Notes: generated from the sequence alone by a model not told the origin. Positions 26,126 to 34,624 are shown, counted from the stretch's first letter. The stretch is DNA of 64,000 nucleotides from Fusobacterium ulcerans (GCF_003019675.1 NZ_CP028105.1:1504282-1568281), one strand, 5' to 3'. A program made the numbers and translations.

Positions 26126-26734
26126 ATGGGATTAAAAGATTGTTTATGGTGTATAGGTGGAGCAAGTAAGGGAGTATCTGGTTGTAGATTTTCTCTTTAT
26201 CCAATGGCTGATAATTTTGTAGATATTATTCTTGGGGGACTTGAAAAAACAGACACATCAAAAGTGTGGAAGCAAACTGATAAATTAAGCACTTGTGTGA
26301 GAGGAAAAAGCACTCATGTATTTGATGTGGTTAAGGGTCTTTTTGTAAATGCTTATAAAGAAAATGTACATATGGCTCTTGAAGCTACTTTTTCTAAAGG
26401 GTGTCCAGGGGATACTGATGCAGATTCATTTATGGAAGTGGATGATGAAAAAGTAAATGAAAAGAATATTAAAGATAAAAAATTTAATGTTGTAAGTAAA
26501 ATATCTTTCTACCCAATGGGAGAAGAGGACTATATGGAACATATAGCTAAAGCAGTAATGACAGCAAAAGACAAGGGAGTTTTTGCTAAAAGTTCTCACT
26601 ATATATCTATTCTAGAGGGAGATGTTCATGATGTATTTGGTGTATTGGAAGAGATATTCCAATATGGAGAGGCAAATCTGTCACACTATATTTTACAGGT
26701 TACTATTTCAGTAAATAGTCCAACAAAAGACTAG
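26126..26734 (+). CDS. ykoF: YkoF family thiamine/HMP-binding protein
   Basis: The 202-aa protein has two repeated ferredoxin-like halves, visible as SGCRFSLYPMADNFVDIILGGL (residues about 18-39) and KISFYPMGEEDYMEHIAKAV in the second half, each with the FSLYPM/FxYPMG pattern typical of YkoF, a thiamine- or hydroxymethylpyrimidine-binding cytoplasmic protein. It is the first gene after the TPP riboswitch, whose terminator holds its SD. It is followed by S, A and T components of an ECF transporter, the same set as Bacillus ykoFEDC. Confidence 0.9.
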   Translation: MGLKDCLWCIGGASKGVSGCRFSLYPMADNFVDIILGGLEKTDTSKVWKQTDKLSTCVRGKSTHVFDVVKGLFVNAYKENVHMALEATFSKGCPGDTDADSFMEVDDEKVNEKNIKDKKFNVVSKISFYPMGEEDYMEHIAKAVMTAKDKGVFAKSSHYISILEGDVHDVFGVLEEIFQYGEANLSHYILQVTISVNSPTKD

Positions 26735-26750
26735 GATATCAGGAGGAAAA

Positions 26751-27344
26751 ATGTTTAACTGGAAACTAAAAGATGTAATAATGGTATCAATTTTTTCTGT
26801 AATATTTTCATTTATATATTTAGGAGCTGTATATTTTGCTAATTTTCTTGCAACAATACTTGCTCCTTTTGGATTGGCACCTTTTGCCTATGAGATACTT
26901 TTTGGGGTGTGGTTTATGGCTTCTACTTTTGTACCATATATCGTACAGAGATCAGGAGTAGCAGTAGTATCAGAAGTACTTTCTGCTCTGATAGAGGTTA
27001 TCATGGGAAATATGTTTGGACCAATAGTTATTCTTTCTGGAATAATTCAAGGAATGGGGCCGGAGCTTGTATTTGCTAAGAATAAATATAGAAACTTTTC
27101 TATGATGAATATGTGCCTTGCAGCAGCAGCAGCTTGTGTAGCAAGTTTTATATGGGGATTTATTAGAGGGGGATTTGTAAAATATTCTCCAATGATGCTT
27201 TTATGGATGTTTATAGTAAGGCTTATCAGTTCAGTGGTATTTTCAGGAATCATCTGTAAAATTGCTGCTGATAAATTAGCTGGAACAGGGGCATTGAGTG
27301 GATATGTTCTTGGACAGAATAATGATCCTGAAATGGAAGATTAA
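26751..27344 (+). CDS. ykoE: YkoE-type ECF transporter S component
   Basis: A 197-aa protein with five to six hydrophobic helices; KLKDVIMVSIFSVIFSFIYLG at the N-terminus and FGVWFMASTFVPYIVQRSGVA in the centre fit the YkoE family, the substrate-binding membrane subunit for a thiamine precursor (hydroxymethylpyrimidine). AGGAGG precedes it. It lies between the ykoF-like gene and the ATPase under the TPP riboswitch, which is the main support for the substrate. Confidence 0.88.
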   Translation: MFNWKLKDVIMVSIFSVIFSFIYLGAVYFANFLATILAPFGLAPFAYEILFGVWFMASTFVPYIVQRSGVAVVSEVLSALIEVIMGNMFGPIVILSGIIQGMGPELVFAKNKYRNFSMMNMCLAAAAACVASFIWGFIRGGFVKYSPMMLLWMFIVRLISSVVFSGIICKIAADKLAGTGALSGYVLGQNNDPEMED

Positions 27345-27347
27345 TCT

Positions 27348-28790
27348 ATGGAAGAAGTTTTAAAATGTCAGGATATCATTTTCAAATATAGAGAGACATC
27401 AAAAGAAAATATAGTAGATGGATTTACATATTCTTTTAATAAAGGAAAAATATATCTGATAACAGGGTTTTCTGGCTGTGGGAAAAGTACTCTTGCCAAT
27501 GTGGCAGCAGGACTTTATCCAAGCAGCAAAGGAATACTTTCCAAAGGAGAAGTAGTGCTCTTTGGAAAAGATATAAATGAGTATACTCCAGAAAAAAGAG
27601 CAGAATATATTATGATGATGTTTCAAAATGCTGATACTCAATTTTGTATGGATATAGTAAAAGATGAGATAATATTCTGTCTGGAGAACATTGCTTTTCC
27701 TGTGGAAAAAATGGATGAAGTAGTAGACAGAGTTTTAAATGAAACTGGGATAGAATATCTGAGAGCCAGAAAAATATCATCACTTTCAGGTGGAGAAAAG
27801 CAAAAACTTTCACTGGCATGTGTATTGGCAGTAGAGCCCAAAATTATAGTGTTAGATGAACCTTTTGCCAATGTTGATTATGAAAGCAGTCAGGAAATTG
27901 TAAATATACTGAAAAATATAAATCGAGATAAAGAAGTGACTATAATAGCTGTAGACCACAGAATATCTCTTTGGAAAGATATAGATTACACTCTTCTCCA
28001 TTTAGGAAAAGGGTGTAGTTTTGTTGATAAAAATATTGATAAATATCTTGTTGATATAATAGATGAAGAGGAATATAAAAAAAATTATCTGAAAAAATGT
28101 GAAAAATTTAAAGATAGAGCAGATTCCATAGAGATAGAAAAATTAAAAATAGCATATGAAAAGGAATCGTTATTGGAAGATATTAATATTAAGATAAAAG
28201 AGGGAAGTATTACTTCAATAATTGGAAAAAGTGGAGCTGGGAAAACCTCTCTTCTTAAAGCAATAGCAGGAATCTCTAAAATATTGTCTGGAAATATAAA
28301 AATATTTGGAACAGATATCAAAAAAATCAAAGAGAAGATATTTATAAATACTATAGGAATAGTTTTTCAAAATCCCCAAAATCAATTTATTACATATAAA
28401 GTGATAGAAGAGATAATGTTTACTCTGAAAAAAAGATATCCTAAAGAGAATGAAAAAATTCTTTTAGAGAAAGCAGAAAATTTATTAAAAGAATTTGAAC
28501 TTTACAGATACAGAAATTTTTCTCCGTTTTCACTTAGTCAAGGGCAGCAGAGAAAACTTGCTGTTTTATCTATGTTGGGAGCTGGACAGAAAATAATCCT
28601 TTGTGATGAGCCTACTTATGGGCAGGATAATAAGACAAGCATAGAGATAATGGAGTTTCTTAAAAGAAAAGCTGAAGAAGATGGAATCACTGTGGTAATG
28701 GTATCTCATGACAGAAATCTTGTATTCAAATATTCAGACTTTATCTATGAAACAACAGATGATAAAAATATAAGGAGAGTGGAAGTATGA
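27348..28790 (+). CDS. ykoD: ECF transporter ATPase, two fused ABC domains
   Basis: A 480-aa protein with two ABC ATPase domains in one chain. Domain 1: Walker A GFSGCGKST (residues 40-48), signature LSGGEKQKLSLA, Walker B KIIVLDEPFANVD. Domain 2: Walker A GKSGAGKTS (about 292-300), signature LSQGQQRKLA, Walker B KIILCDEPTYGQD. Fused A components of this kind (YkoD) replace the EcfA1/A2 pair. Starts 3 bp after the S component stop and overlaps the EcfT gene by 4 bp. It powers import of the thiamine precursor. Confidence 0.92.
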   Translation: MEEVLKCQDIIFKYRETSKENIVDGFTYSFNKGKIYLITGFSGCGKSTLANVAAGLYPSSKGILSKGEVVLFGKDINEYTPEKRAEYIMMMFQNADTQFCMDIVKDEIIFCLENIAFPVEKMDEVVDRVLNETGIEYLRARKISSLSGGEKQKLSLACVLAVEPKIIVLDEPFANVDYESSQEIVNILKNINRDKEVTIIAVDHRISLWKDIDYTLLHLGKGCSFVDKNIDKYLVDIIDEEEYKKNYLKKCEKFKDRADSIEIEKLKIAYEKESLLEDINIKIKEGSITSIIGKSGAGKTSLLKAIAGISKILSGNIKIFGTDIKKIKEKIFINTIGIVFQNPQNQFITYKVIEEIMFTLKKRYPKENEKILLEKAENLLKEFELYRYRNFSPFSLSQGQQRKLAVLSMLGAGQKIILCDEPTYGQDNKTSIEIMEFLKRKAEEDGITVVMVSHDRNLVFKYSDFIYETTDDKNIRRVEV

Positions 28791-29482
28791 TAAAACTCAA
28801 TCCAGGCTATAAAGGACTGACTATATTTCTAGTTTCTCTACTCCTTTCTTTTGAATATAATTATTGTTTAAACTTTTCAGTATTCTGTATATGTATTATG
28901 CTTATGGTCATTAATAAAGTTCCAGTGAAAAAGATTCTTCTTGCATTTCTCCCAGTACTCCTTCTGGCAGGGGGAGTATTTTTTACAGGAATGCTCTACA
29001 GCAATTCAGGAACAGCTGAAGATGTAACCAGCCTTACCAAGACAGTTGTAATTATTGGAAATGTAGAAAATGGATTGCAGCTTTCAGTAAGAATACTTGC
29101 CTATGCAGGTCTTGGACTTCTTTTTGTATTTACTACTGATCCGAGACTTTTTATAATCAGCCTTATGCAGCAGTTTCATCTTCCAGGAAATTTTGCATAT
29201 GGAATACTTGCAGCTTATGGATTTATTCCAGTGATAAGACAAGAATATGAGAACATGAGATATGCCTATAGAGCCAGAGGAGTAAAAAGAAATATATTTA
29301 TGCTCCCAATGCTTGTAACAGCTGTACGATCTTCTGAGAGTATTGCAATGGCTATGGAATCAAAAGGATTCAATGCTAAAAGTAAAAGAACAGAATATAT
29401 AAAACTAAAGGTTACAAAATGGGATTATATAGTTTTGATAGGAAGTACAGGGATAACACTTCTTGCAATGTTTCTATTTTAA
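28787..29482 (+). CDS. ykoC: ECF transporter T component
   Basis: The 231-aa membrane protein has four or five helices and the EcfT signatures: the first coupling motif AYRARGVKRN (about residues 162-171) and the second AMAMESKGFNAK near residues 195-206, i.e. the paired ARG-type motifs that contact the ATPase. Its start overlaps the ATPase stop by 4 bp (ATGA). It completes the riboswitch-controlled operon. Confidence 0.92.
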   Translation: MIKLNPGYKGLTIFLVSLLLSFEYNYCLNFSVFCICIMLMVINKVPVKKILLAFLPVLLLAGGVFFTGMLYSNSGTAEDVTSLTKTVVIIGNVENGLQLSVRILAYAGLGLLFVFTTDPRLFIISLMQQFHLPGNFAYGILAAYGFIPVIRQEYENMRYAYRARGVKRNIFMLPMLVTAVRSSESIAMAMESKGFNAKSKRTEYIKLKVTKWDYIVLIGSTGITLLAMFLF

Positions 29483-29544
29483 CTTTCTATTTTTTTCATG
29501 CTGCTGTATAATATGATAAAATATTTGAGCAGGGGGAAATTATC

Positions 29545-30222
29545 ATGATAGGAACAATTGTCAATACAATCACTATTATACTGGGAAGTTTGCTAGGAAG
29601 TTTATTTAAAAAAGGAATAAAACAGGAATATCAGGGAGCTATGCTTACAGCTATGGGGCTTGCAGCGACAGCACTTGGAGCCAATGCAGTAGTAAGCAAT
29701 ATGCCTAAAAGTGCCTTTCCAGTGTTATTTATTGTCAGTCTGGCTATAGGAAGTCTTGTAGGAACAGTTATAAATATAGATAAAAGATTTCAAAACTTAA
29801 TGGGAAAATATTCAAAATCAGGTTTGGGGCAGGGACTTTCTACAGCTATACTTTTTTTCTGCATAGGAACTCTTTCTATATTAGGGCCAATAGAAGCAGC
29901 TTTGAATAAAAACTATACTTATCTTTTTACAAATGCAACTCTTGATTTTGTAACTTCTATGGTACTTGCATCAACTTATGGGGTAGGAATAGCTATTGCA
30001 GCAGCAGTTCTTTTCTGCTGGCAGGGGGCTATATATTTGTTTGCTGGATTTCTTTCAGCATTTTTATCACCAGCCCTTCTTACAGAGATATCTATTATTG
30101 GAGGAATACTTATAGCAAGTTCAGGAATATCTATATTGGGAATAAAAGACTGCAAAACTATGAACATGCTTCCTTCACTTCTTGTTCCCATAATATGGTT
30201 TTTGATAAGATCTTTTTTCTAG
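29545..30222 (+). CDS. DUF554 family membrane protein
   Basis: The 225-aa protein has six to seven hydrophobic helices and begins MIGTIVNTITIILGSLLGSLF, the DUF554 (YdfK-like) N-terminal pattern; LPSLLVPIIWFLIRSFF closes it. Function unknown; members are predicted transporters or channels. It stands alone with AGGGGGAAA before the ATG and a TATAAT-like element at about 29509. No catalytic motif is evident. Confidence 0.85.
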   Translation: MIGTIVNTITIILGSLLGSLFKKGIKQEYQGAMLTAMGLAATALGANAVVSNMPKSAFPVLFIVSLAIGSLVGTVINIDKRFQNLMGKYSKSGLGQGLSTAILFFCIGTLSILGPIEAALNKNYTYLFTNATLDFVTSMVLASTYGVGIAIAAAVLFCWQGAIYLFAGFLSAFLSPALLTEISIIGGILIASSGISILGIKDCKTMNMLPSLLVPIIWFLIRSFF

Positions 30223-30296
30223 GAGAAAATCTTTGTAAAACCTTTATTTATAAGGGATAAAGAGAGTTCTTTTTAATGGTAATGAATAGAAAAATA

Positions 30297-30305
30297 TGGT
30301 ATAAT
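30297..30305 (+). promoter_or_regulatory. Extended -10 promoter of the VbhA/Fic pair
   Basis: TGG-TATAAT forms an extended -10 box; no good -35 is visible. Confidence 0.5.
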
Positions 30306-30338
30306 ATATCATCAGATAAATTATATTCAGGAGGATCC

Positions 30339-30497
30339 ATGACTAGAGATGAAGCTGTAAAAGCTGTTGATTATATAGTAAAAACAAATGAGCTAGAGGG
30401 AGCAGTTTATACAGAGGCAGAGAAAGCTGATTTTATGGCAGCGGCAGAGGGAAGAATTTCAGTGGAGGAACTTATAGAAAAAATCATAAATGACTAA
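30339..30497 (+). CDS. VbhA-like antitoxin
   Basis: A 52-aa helical protein encoded just before a Fic gene. It contains TNELEG at residues 16-21, which fits the class I Fic inhibitor motif (S/T)xxxE(G/N), whose Glu blocks ATP binding in the Fic active site. The rest (AEKADFMAAAEGRISVEELIEKII) resembles the VbhA family C-terminal part. The ORF could begin at 30276, but AGGAGG stands 4 bp before the ATG at 30339, giving the usual family size. It precedes the Fic gene by 12 bp. Confidence 0.82.
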   Translation: MTRDEAVKAVDYIVKTNELEGAVYTEAEKADFMAAAEGRISVEELIEKIIND

Positions 30498-30509
30498 AGA
30501 GGTGTTTCT

Positions 30510-31100
30510 ATGGGAGATAAATATGTTTATCCAGGAACAAAGATTTTAGTAAATAAGTTGGGAATAAAAGACAGAAAACTTCTTGAGAAAAAGGAGAAAA
30601 ATTTGTCTGGAGCCAGACTTCTAGAGCTCAGGCTTAGAAATGATATAAAGAAAACTTTTGATTTTAATTACCTGAAAAGACTTCACAAACATATTTTTCA
30701 GGATGTATACTCATGGGCTGGAACTGTAAGAGATGTGAATATAGCTAAAGGGAAGTCTCTATTCTGCCTTGTAGAACATATAGAAGCTTATGGAGAAACA
30801 GTCTTTAAAAAAATAAAAAATGCCAATTACTTTAAAGATATAACTGATAAATCAGAGCTGGCTTTAAGGCTGGCAGAAACAATGCTTGATATAAATGCTC
30901 TTCATCCTTTCAGAGATGGAAACGGAAGAACTCAAAGGGAATTTATAAGACAGCTGGCAGAGGAAAGAGGATATGAACTTGTATTTGATCATATTACTCA
31001 AAGAGGGATAGTTGAATTATCTGATTTAACTCGTGATCCAGATATTCTGGCATTAAAATTTGAAAAGGGAATGACATTAATAAATAAAGAGGAAGGCTAA
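30510..31100 (+). CDS. Fic domain AMP-transferase (toxin)
   Basis: The 196-aa protein carries the full canonical Fic motif HPFRDGNGR at residues 132-140; the His is catalytic and the Asp and Arg hold the nucleotide phosphates. An upstream flap (GTVRDVNIAKG) and RLHKHIFQDVYSWAG fit the Fic core. No type IV secretion or BID domain is attached, so it resembles the stand-alone toxin of VbhT-VbhA type modules, which AMPylate targets such as gyrase. The TNELEG motif lies on the separate antitoxin just upstream. Confidence 0.92.
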   Translation: MGDKYVYPGTKILVNKLGIKDRKLLEKKEKNLSGARLLELRLRNDIKKTFDFNYLKRLHKHIFQDVYSWAGTVRDVNIAKGKSLFCLVEHIEAYGETVFKKIKNANYFKDITDKSELALRLAETMLDINALHPFRDGNGRTQREFIRQLAEERGYELVFDHITQRGIVELSDLTRDPDILALKFEKGMTLINKEEG

Positions 31101-31137
31101 AAGTTGAACTATATTTCAACTTAAAGGTCTTCCTCTT
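31086..31137. terminator. Hairpin terminator between fic and the aminotransferase gene
   Basis: AAGAGGAAG (31087-31095) pairs with CTTCCTCTT (31129-31137); an inner stem AAGTTGA/TTCAACTT fills the loop; T-rich sequence follows on the plus side. Confidence 0.7.
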
Positions 31138-31148
31138 CTTTGATTTTT

Positions 31149-32300
31149 TTATAGAGATATCATATTTTCCATTCTGTCAAAAGCCTCTCCCAATTTTGAT
31201 ATTTCAAGAGTACAAGCTATTCTTACAAAACCTTTTACTCCAAAAGGAGTACCATTAACAACTATTATATTACATTTTTCTAAAAGAAAATCTGTAAACT
31301 CTTCAGAAGTCATTCCAGTTTTTTCAATATTCAGGAATAAATATATTCCCCCCTGTGCTTTGAAACAATCTAGGAAAGGTATTTTTTTAACTCTGTCATA
31401 GCAGTAGTCGACTCTTTCTTTAAATACAGGAACAAGTTTTTCTTTCTGTTTCTCAAATTCTTTAAGAGCGTAAAGAGCACATCTTTGAGATACAGCAGGT
31501 GCACTGTAAATGATAGCTTCATTTATATAGTTGATACAACTTATAAGTTCAGGAACCTGAGATATAACATACCCAATTCTCCAACCAGTCATAGCAAAAT
31601 TTTTAGAAAAACTGCATACAGATATAGTTCTTTCCTTCATTCCATCTAAAGTAATGATAGGAGTAAAAGATTCCTCATATGAATAGAAATCGTAGACATC
31701 ATCTGCTATTACTAAAAGATCGTATTTTTCAGCAATCTCCTTGATAATATTCATACTTTTCATATTGTAGCATACTCCAGTTGGATTAGATGGTGAATTT
31801 ATCACTATACATTTTGTTTTTGATGTTACAGCTTTTTCTAAATCTTCTTTTATTATCTGGAAATTATTTTCGAGTTTTGTTTCTACAATTACAGGAACTC
31901 CATCAGATAATTTTATCTGGTCAGCATATACTGGGAAAAAAGGTGCAAGAAGTATTGCCTCTTCTCCTTTGTTGAGAATGCTTTTAAATACAAGATAAAG
32001 AGCATGGCAGGCTCCAGTAGTTATCATGACATCTTTAGGAGTGAACTCATAATTTTTAAAATTCTCCTTGTGGTATTTGCAAATCTCTTCTCTCAATTCA
32101 AGATAACCATATGAGTCAGTATAATGAGTATGTCCTTTTTTAGCATCAGCCATAGCCAGTTCAATCAGATGCTCATCAGTATGAATATCCAGATCTCCTA
32201 TTCCTAGATTGATAAGAGGAAGAGAACAAGTTTCTGATCCTTTTTTATTTCCCATAGAGTAATTTCTTTTCTTAAATTTATCTGCAATAAAGTTTCTCAT
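31149..32300 (-). CDS. Class I/II PLP-dependent aminotransferase
   Basis: The 383-aa protein has a fold-type I aminotransferase pattern: INLGIGDLDI near the N-terminus, YTDSYGYLELREEI, TTGACHALYLVFKSIL, NSPSNPTGV, the Asp/Tyr pair in VIADDVYDFY, and the PLP lysine in CSFSKNFAMTGWRIGYV. The substrate is not readable; GGAGDLDI-type enzymes act on aspartate, aromatic or branched amino acids and methionine. It is last in a minus-strand operon with a GldA-like dehydrogenase and an amino-acid binding lipoprotein, the arrangement of E. coli ybdL-ybdH being similar. Confidence 0.9.
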   Translation of the reverse strand: MRNFIADKFKKRNYSMGNKKGSETCSLPLINLGIGDLDIHTDEHLIELAMADAKKGHTHYTDSYGYLELREEICKYHKENFKNYEFTPKDVMITTGACHALYLVFKSILNKGEEAILLAPFFPVYADQIKLSDGVPVIVETKLENNFQIIKEDLEKAVTSKTKCIVINSPSNPTGVCYNMKSMNIIKEIAEKYDLLVIADDVYDFYSYEESFTPIITLDGMKERTISVCSFSKNFAMTGWRIGYVISQVPELISCINYINEAIIYSAPAVSQRCALYALKEFEKQKEKLVPVFKERVDYCYDRVKKIPFLDCFKAQGGIYLFLNIEKTGMTSEEFTDFLLEKCNIIVVNGTPFGVKGFVRIACTLEISKLGEAFDRMENMISL

Positions 32301-32312
32301 TTATATTTCCCC

Positions 32313-33374
32313 CTACAACGCAAAAAGTGTTTCTTTTAAATTTTCTTTGTTTATATTAAATTCCATATCTATTATATCAGGCCCTGCAAGAATAGCCCAA
32401 AGTATTTTATCTTCCATCTCTTCAAATTCCTCTTTTTTTACTACCTCTGATAACTTTGTTGGAAAAGCCAGCTTTTTATAAAAAGGAAGAAGCTGTATAT
32501 ATTCTTCTTTTTTACCTTCAAGAATCAACTGTACAAGGATACCAAAGGCTACTACTTCCCCATGGAGATGTTCTTTTTCCAGAGAAGGAAGAAGAGTCAG
32601 CCCATAGAATACAGAATGTGCAATAGCTCCATTGAGAAAATCATCTACCAGATTGGAAACCATTCCAGTATTTACTACAATGGAAAGAACAACTTTCTTG
32701 AATTCATCATTGATATCTTTAGAGAAATAAGCAGAAACTCCATTTTCAAGTATTACAGAACCGCAGAGGTGGCTTATCTCTTTTCCAAGAGAATTTGGAT
32801 AACTCATAGTTCCATTATTTTTTTCAGAAACATATTCATATTTCATTCTCACTTCATAAAATTTAGCAAGGGTATCTCCCATACCTGCCCAGATATATTT
32901 AGCAGGAGCAGATTTAATAGTTTCTAAATCTATGAAAGTTTTTTTAGGTGGAGCAGGAAAATTAAAAAATTCCTTAAAGCTGCCATCATTATTATATACA
33001 ACAGATAAAGCAGATGCAGCTGAACAGGTAGAAGCAATAGTAGGGATAGAAAAAATTTCTATCCCCAATTTAAATGCTGCAATTTTAGCTGTATCTATGG
33101 CTTTTCCGCCTCCAATTCCAAGGACGAGATCAAATTTTTTATTCAATGTATTATTTAATATTTCTTCAATATTTTCATATGAACACTCTCCATGATACTT
33201 TTCAAGAGAATATTCTTTATCTGAAAGTATAGGAAGAATTTTATCTTTTATACTGTCAAAAGATTTTTCTCCTACAATAATAAGTATATTATTGTAGGGG
33301 ATAATCTCCTTTTTCAGATATTCCCATATGTTTTTGTCTATAAAGTAAGAAGTGAATGAAAAATTTTCAAACAT
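32313..33374 (-). CDS. Iron-containing alcohol dehydrogenase family (GldA/YbdH-like)
   Basis: The 353-aa protein has the NAD-binding half with LVLGIGGGKAIDTAKIAA and PTIASTCSAASALSVVY, and the metal half with AGMGDTLAKFYEVR, IAHSVFYGLTLLP and EHLHGEVVAFGILVQ; the Asp and two His are the metal ligands of glycerol dehydrogenase-like enzymes. It is 12 bp upstream of the aminotransferase, so it may reduce the 2-oxo acid formed by that enzyme, as proposed for E. coli YbdH (HcxA). Start: GGAGG lies 7 bp before the ATG at 33374; the longer frame to 33398 would run into the preceding gene. Confidence 0.85.
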   Translation of the reverse strand: MFENFSFTSYFIDKNIWEYLKKEIIPYNNILIIVGEKSFDSIKDKILPILSDKEYSLEKYHGECSYENIEEILNNTLNKKFDLVLGIGGGKAIDTAKIAAFKLGIEIFSIPTIASTCSAASALSVVYNNDGSFKEFFNFPAPPKKTFIDLETIKSAPAKYIWAGMGDTLAKFYEVRMKYEYVSEKNNGTMSYPNSLGKEISHLCGSVILENGVSAYFSKDINDEFKKVVLSIVVNTGMVSNLVDDFLNGAIAHSVFYGLTLLPSLEKEHLHGEVVAFGILVQLILEGKKEEYIQLLPFYKKLAFPTKLSEVVKKEEFEEMEDKILWAILAGPDIIDMEFNINKENLKETLFAL

Positions 33375-33387
33375 AGATATGCCTCCA

Positions 33388-34113
33388 TTATACACCATAT
33401 TTTTCTCTTAATTTTTGAATAGTACCATCATCTATGAGTTCTTGAAGAGCTTTATTGAATTTTTCCATAAGCTCTGTATCATCCTTATTGAATGCAATAG
33501 CTTTAGGTTCTCCTTCAAGGGCTCCTACAAGCATAAGCTCAGGATTGTTTTCTACAAATTTTACAGCAACACTTTCATCAAGTACAATACCATCTATTTT
33601 ACCGCTTTTTAAAGCAACGAGAGCACCTGTATTAGATGAAAAAGGAGTTACAGTTGCACCTTTTATTTTTCTCGCAGCAGCTTCTTTTGTAGTTCCAAGT
33701 TCTGCTCCATAGTTTTTATTTTCCAAATCTTCTATCCCATTAATAGGTTTGCTTTTATTAGCTATAAAAGCTACATTAGAAGAAAGATAAGGAATTGAAA
33801 AATTAACAGCTTTTGCTCTCTCTGGAGTTATACTCATTCCAGCTATTACAGCATCCATTTTCTTTGTTTGAAGTGCTGGGATAAGTCCATCAAAGTTTGT
33901 ATTTGACCATTTATACTGAATATTTAATTTTTGAGCTATGGCAGCTATTATATCAGCATCAAGTCCACAAACTTTACCATCTTCCAGATATTCAAAAGGT
34001 GGATATTCAGCATTAGTTCCTATTACATAAACTTTTTCAGTTTTTGAAGCTCCACAAGCAGCAGTCAGTACAATTAATAAAGATAGCATAAATAATTTAA
34101 AAAGTTTTTTCAT
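33388..34113 (-). CDS. Amino-acid ABC transporter substrate-binding lipoprotein
   Basis: A 241-aa SBP_bac_3 protein: signal sequence with a lipobox LTAAC (Cys about residue 20), then VIGTNAEYPPFEYLEDGKVCGLDADII, FDGLIPALQTKKMDAVIAGMSITPERA and a closing LIDDGTIQKLREKYG, which are the family signatures for polar amino-acid binding. No permease or ATPase gene is adjacent; the next genes are a dehydrogenase and an aminotransferase, so it must share a transporter elsewhere. It is first in a minus-strand operon behind a 260-nt leader RNA. Confidence 0.92.
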   Translation of the reverse strand: MKKLFKLFMLSLLIVLTAACGASKTEKVYVIGTNAEYPPFEYLEDGKVCGLDADIIAAIAQKLNIQYKWSNTNFDGLIPALQTKKMDAVIAGMSITPERAKAVNFSIPYLSSNVAFIANKSKPINGIEDLENKNYGAELGTTKEAAARKIKGATVTPFSSNTGALVALKSGKIDGIVLDESVAVKFVENNPELMLVGALEGEPKAIAFNKDDTELMEKFNKALQELIDDGTIQKLREKYGV

Positions 34114-34148
34114 GATTTTCCCTCCATGTTTTATTAATATTTAAAATT

Positions 34149-34185
34149 AAAAAAAGCACTGATCCTTAAAAAGAATCAGTGCTTT
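34149..34185 (-). terminator. Attenuator-like terminator in the leader RNA
   Basis: An 11-bp perfect stem (34153-34163 with 34175-34185) is followed on the minus strand by seven T (34149-34155). It sits 36 bp upstream of the binding-protein start codon and about 185 nt downstream of the promoter, so it would stop the transcript before the operon unless opened. Confidence 0.85.
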
Positions 34186-34265
34186 AATAAACGAACCCAT
34201 AAAATATACTCTGGGAAAACTTCTCCCATCTTTACAAAATATATTATATTATGAATAATGCCATA

Positions 34266-34340
34266 TTAAAGAATCCTTTTATATAGGAATATGTTAAAAA
34301 TATTTAATTGTGGCATACTCCTTAGATTCTTAAATAACAT
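34266..34340 (-). CDS. 24-codon leader ORF
   Basis: Downstream of the consensus promoter, AAGAGGAG stands 6-7 nt before an ATG that opens a 24-codon frame reading MLFKNLRSMPQLNIFNIFLY then KRIL. It contains five Leu and four Ile codons. Its first part (AAGAATC in codons 4-6) can pair with GATTCTT at its end or with GATTCTT in the terminator stem-loop. A leader peptide controlling attenuation is plausible; no match to a known leader was recognised, and expression is unproven. Confidence 0.5.
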   Translation of the reverse strand: MLFKNLRSMPQLNIFNIFLYKRIL

Positions 34341-34376
34341 TTTTTTCTCCTCTTGATAATTTTATTTATTGAAGTG

Positions 34377-34405
34377 ATTATATAACTTGAAAAGAATATT
34401 GTCAA
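34377..34405 (-). promoter_or_regulatory. Consensus sigma70 promoter of the leader-aminotransferase operon
   Basis: On the minus strand TTGACA (34400-34405) and TATAAT (34377-34382) are both perfect and exactly 17 bp apart. The transcript would begin near 34370. Confidence 0.9.
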
Positions 34406-34624
34406 TATATTTTTTAAAAAATATTTTTCATAAAAAAATAAATAAAAAAAATTTTTGATAATAAGAATAAAATCTCATATGGAGTTTTTATGATCAATTA
34501 TGTATTATTTTTATTCTTAAATTCGATGGAAGAGATAAAGTTCTTGTAAAAAAATAAAAAATAACGTAGTATAAGTATATCAAACAAATATATGATAGAG
34601 AGAAACTTAAAATTAATATATTCA

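Noticed and set aside
34190-34370. T-box or SAM (S-box) riboswitch in the leader of the minus-strand operon
   Set aside because: The start TTATCAAGAG resembles an S-box 5' end, but no S-box core follows, and the T-box AGGGTGGNACCGCG element is absent.
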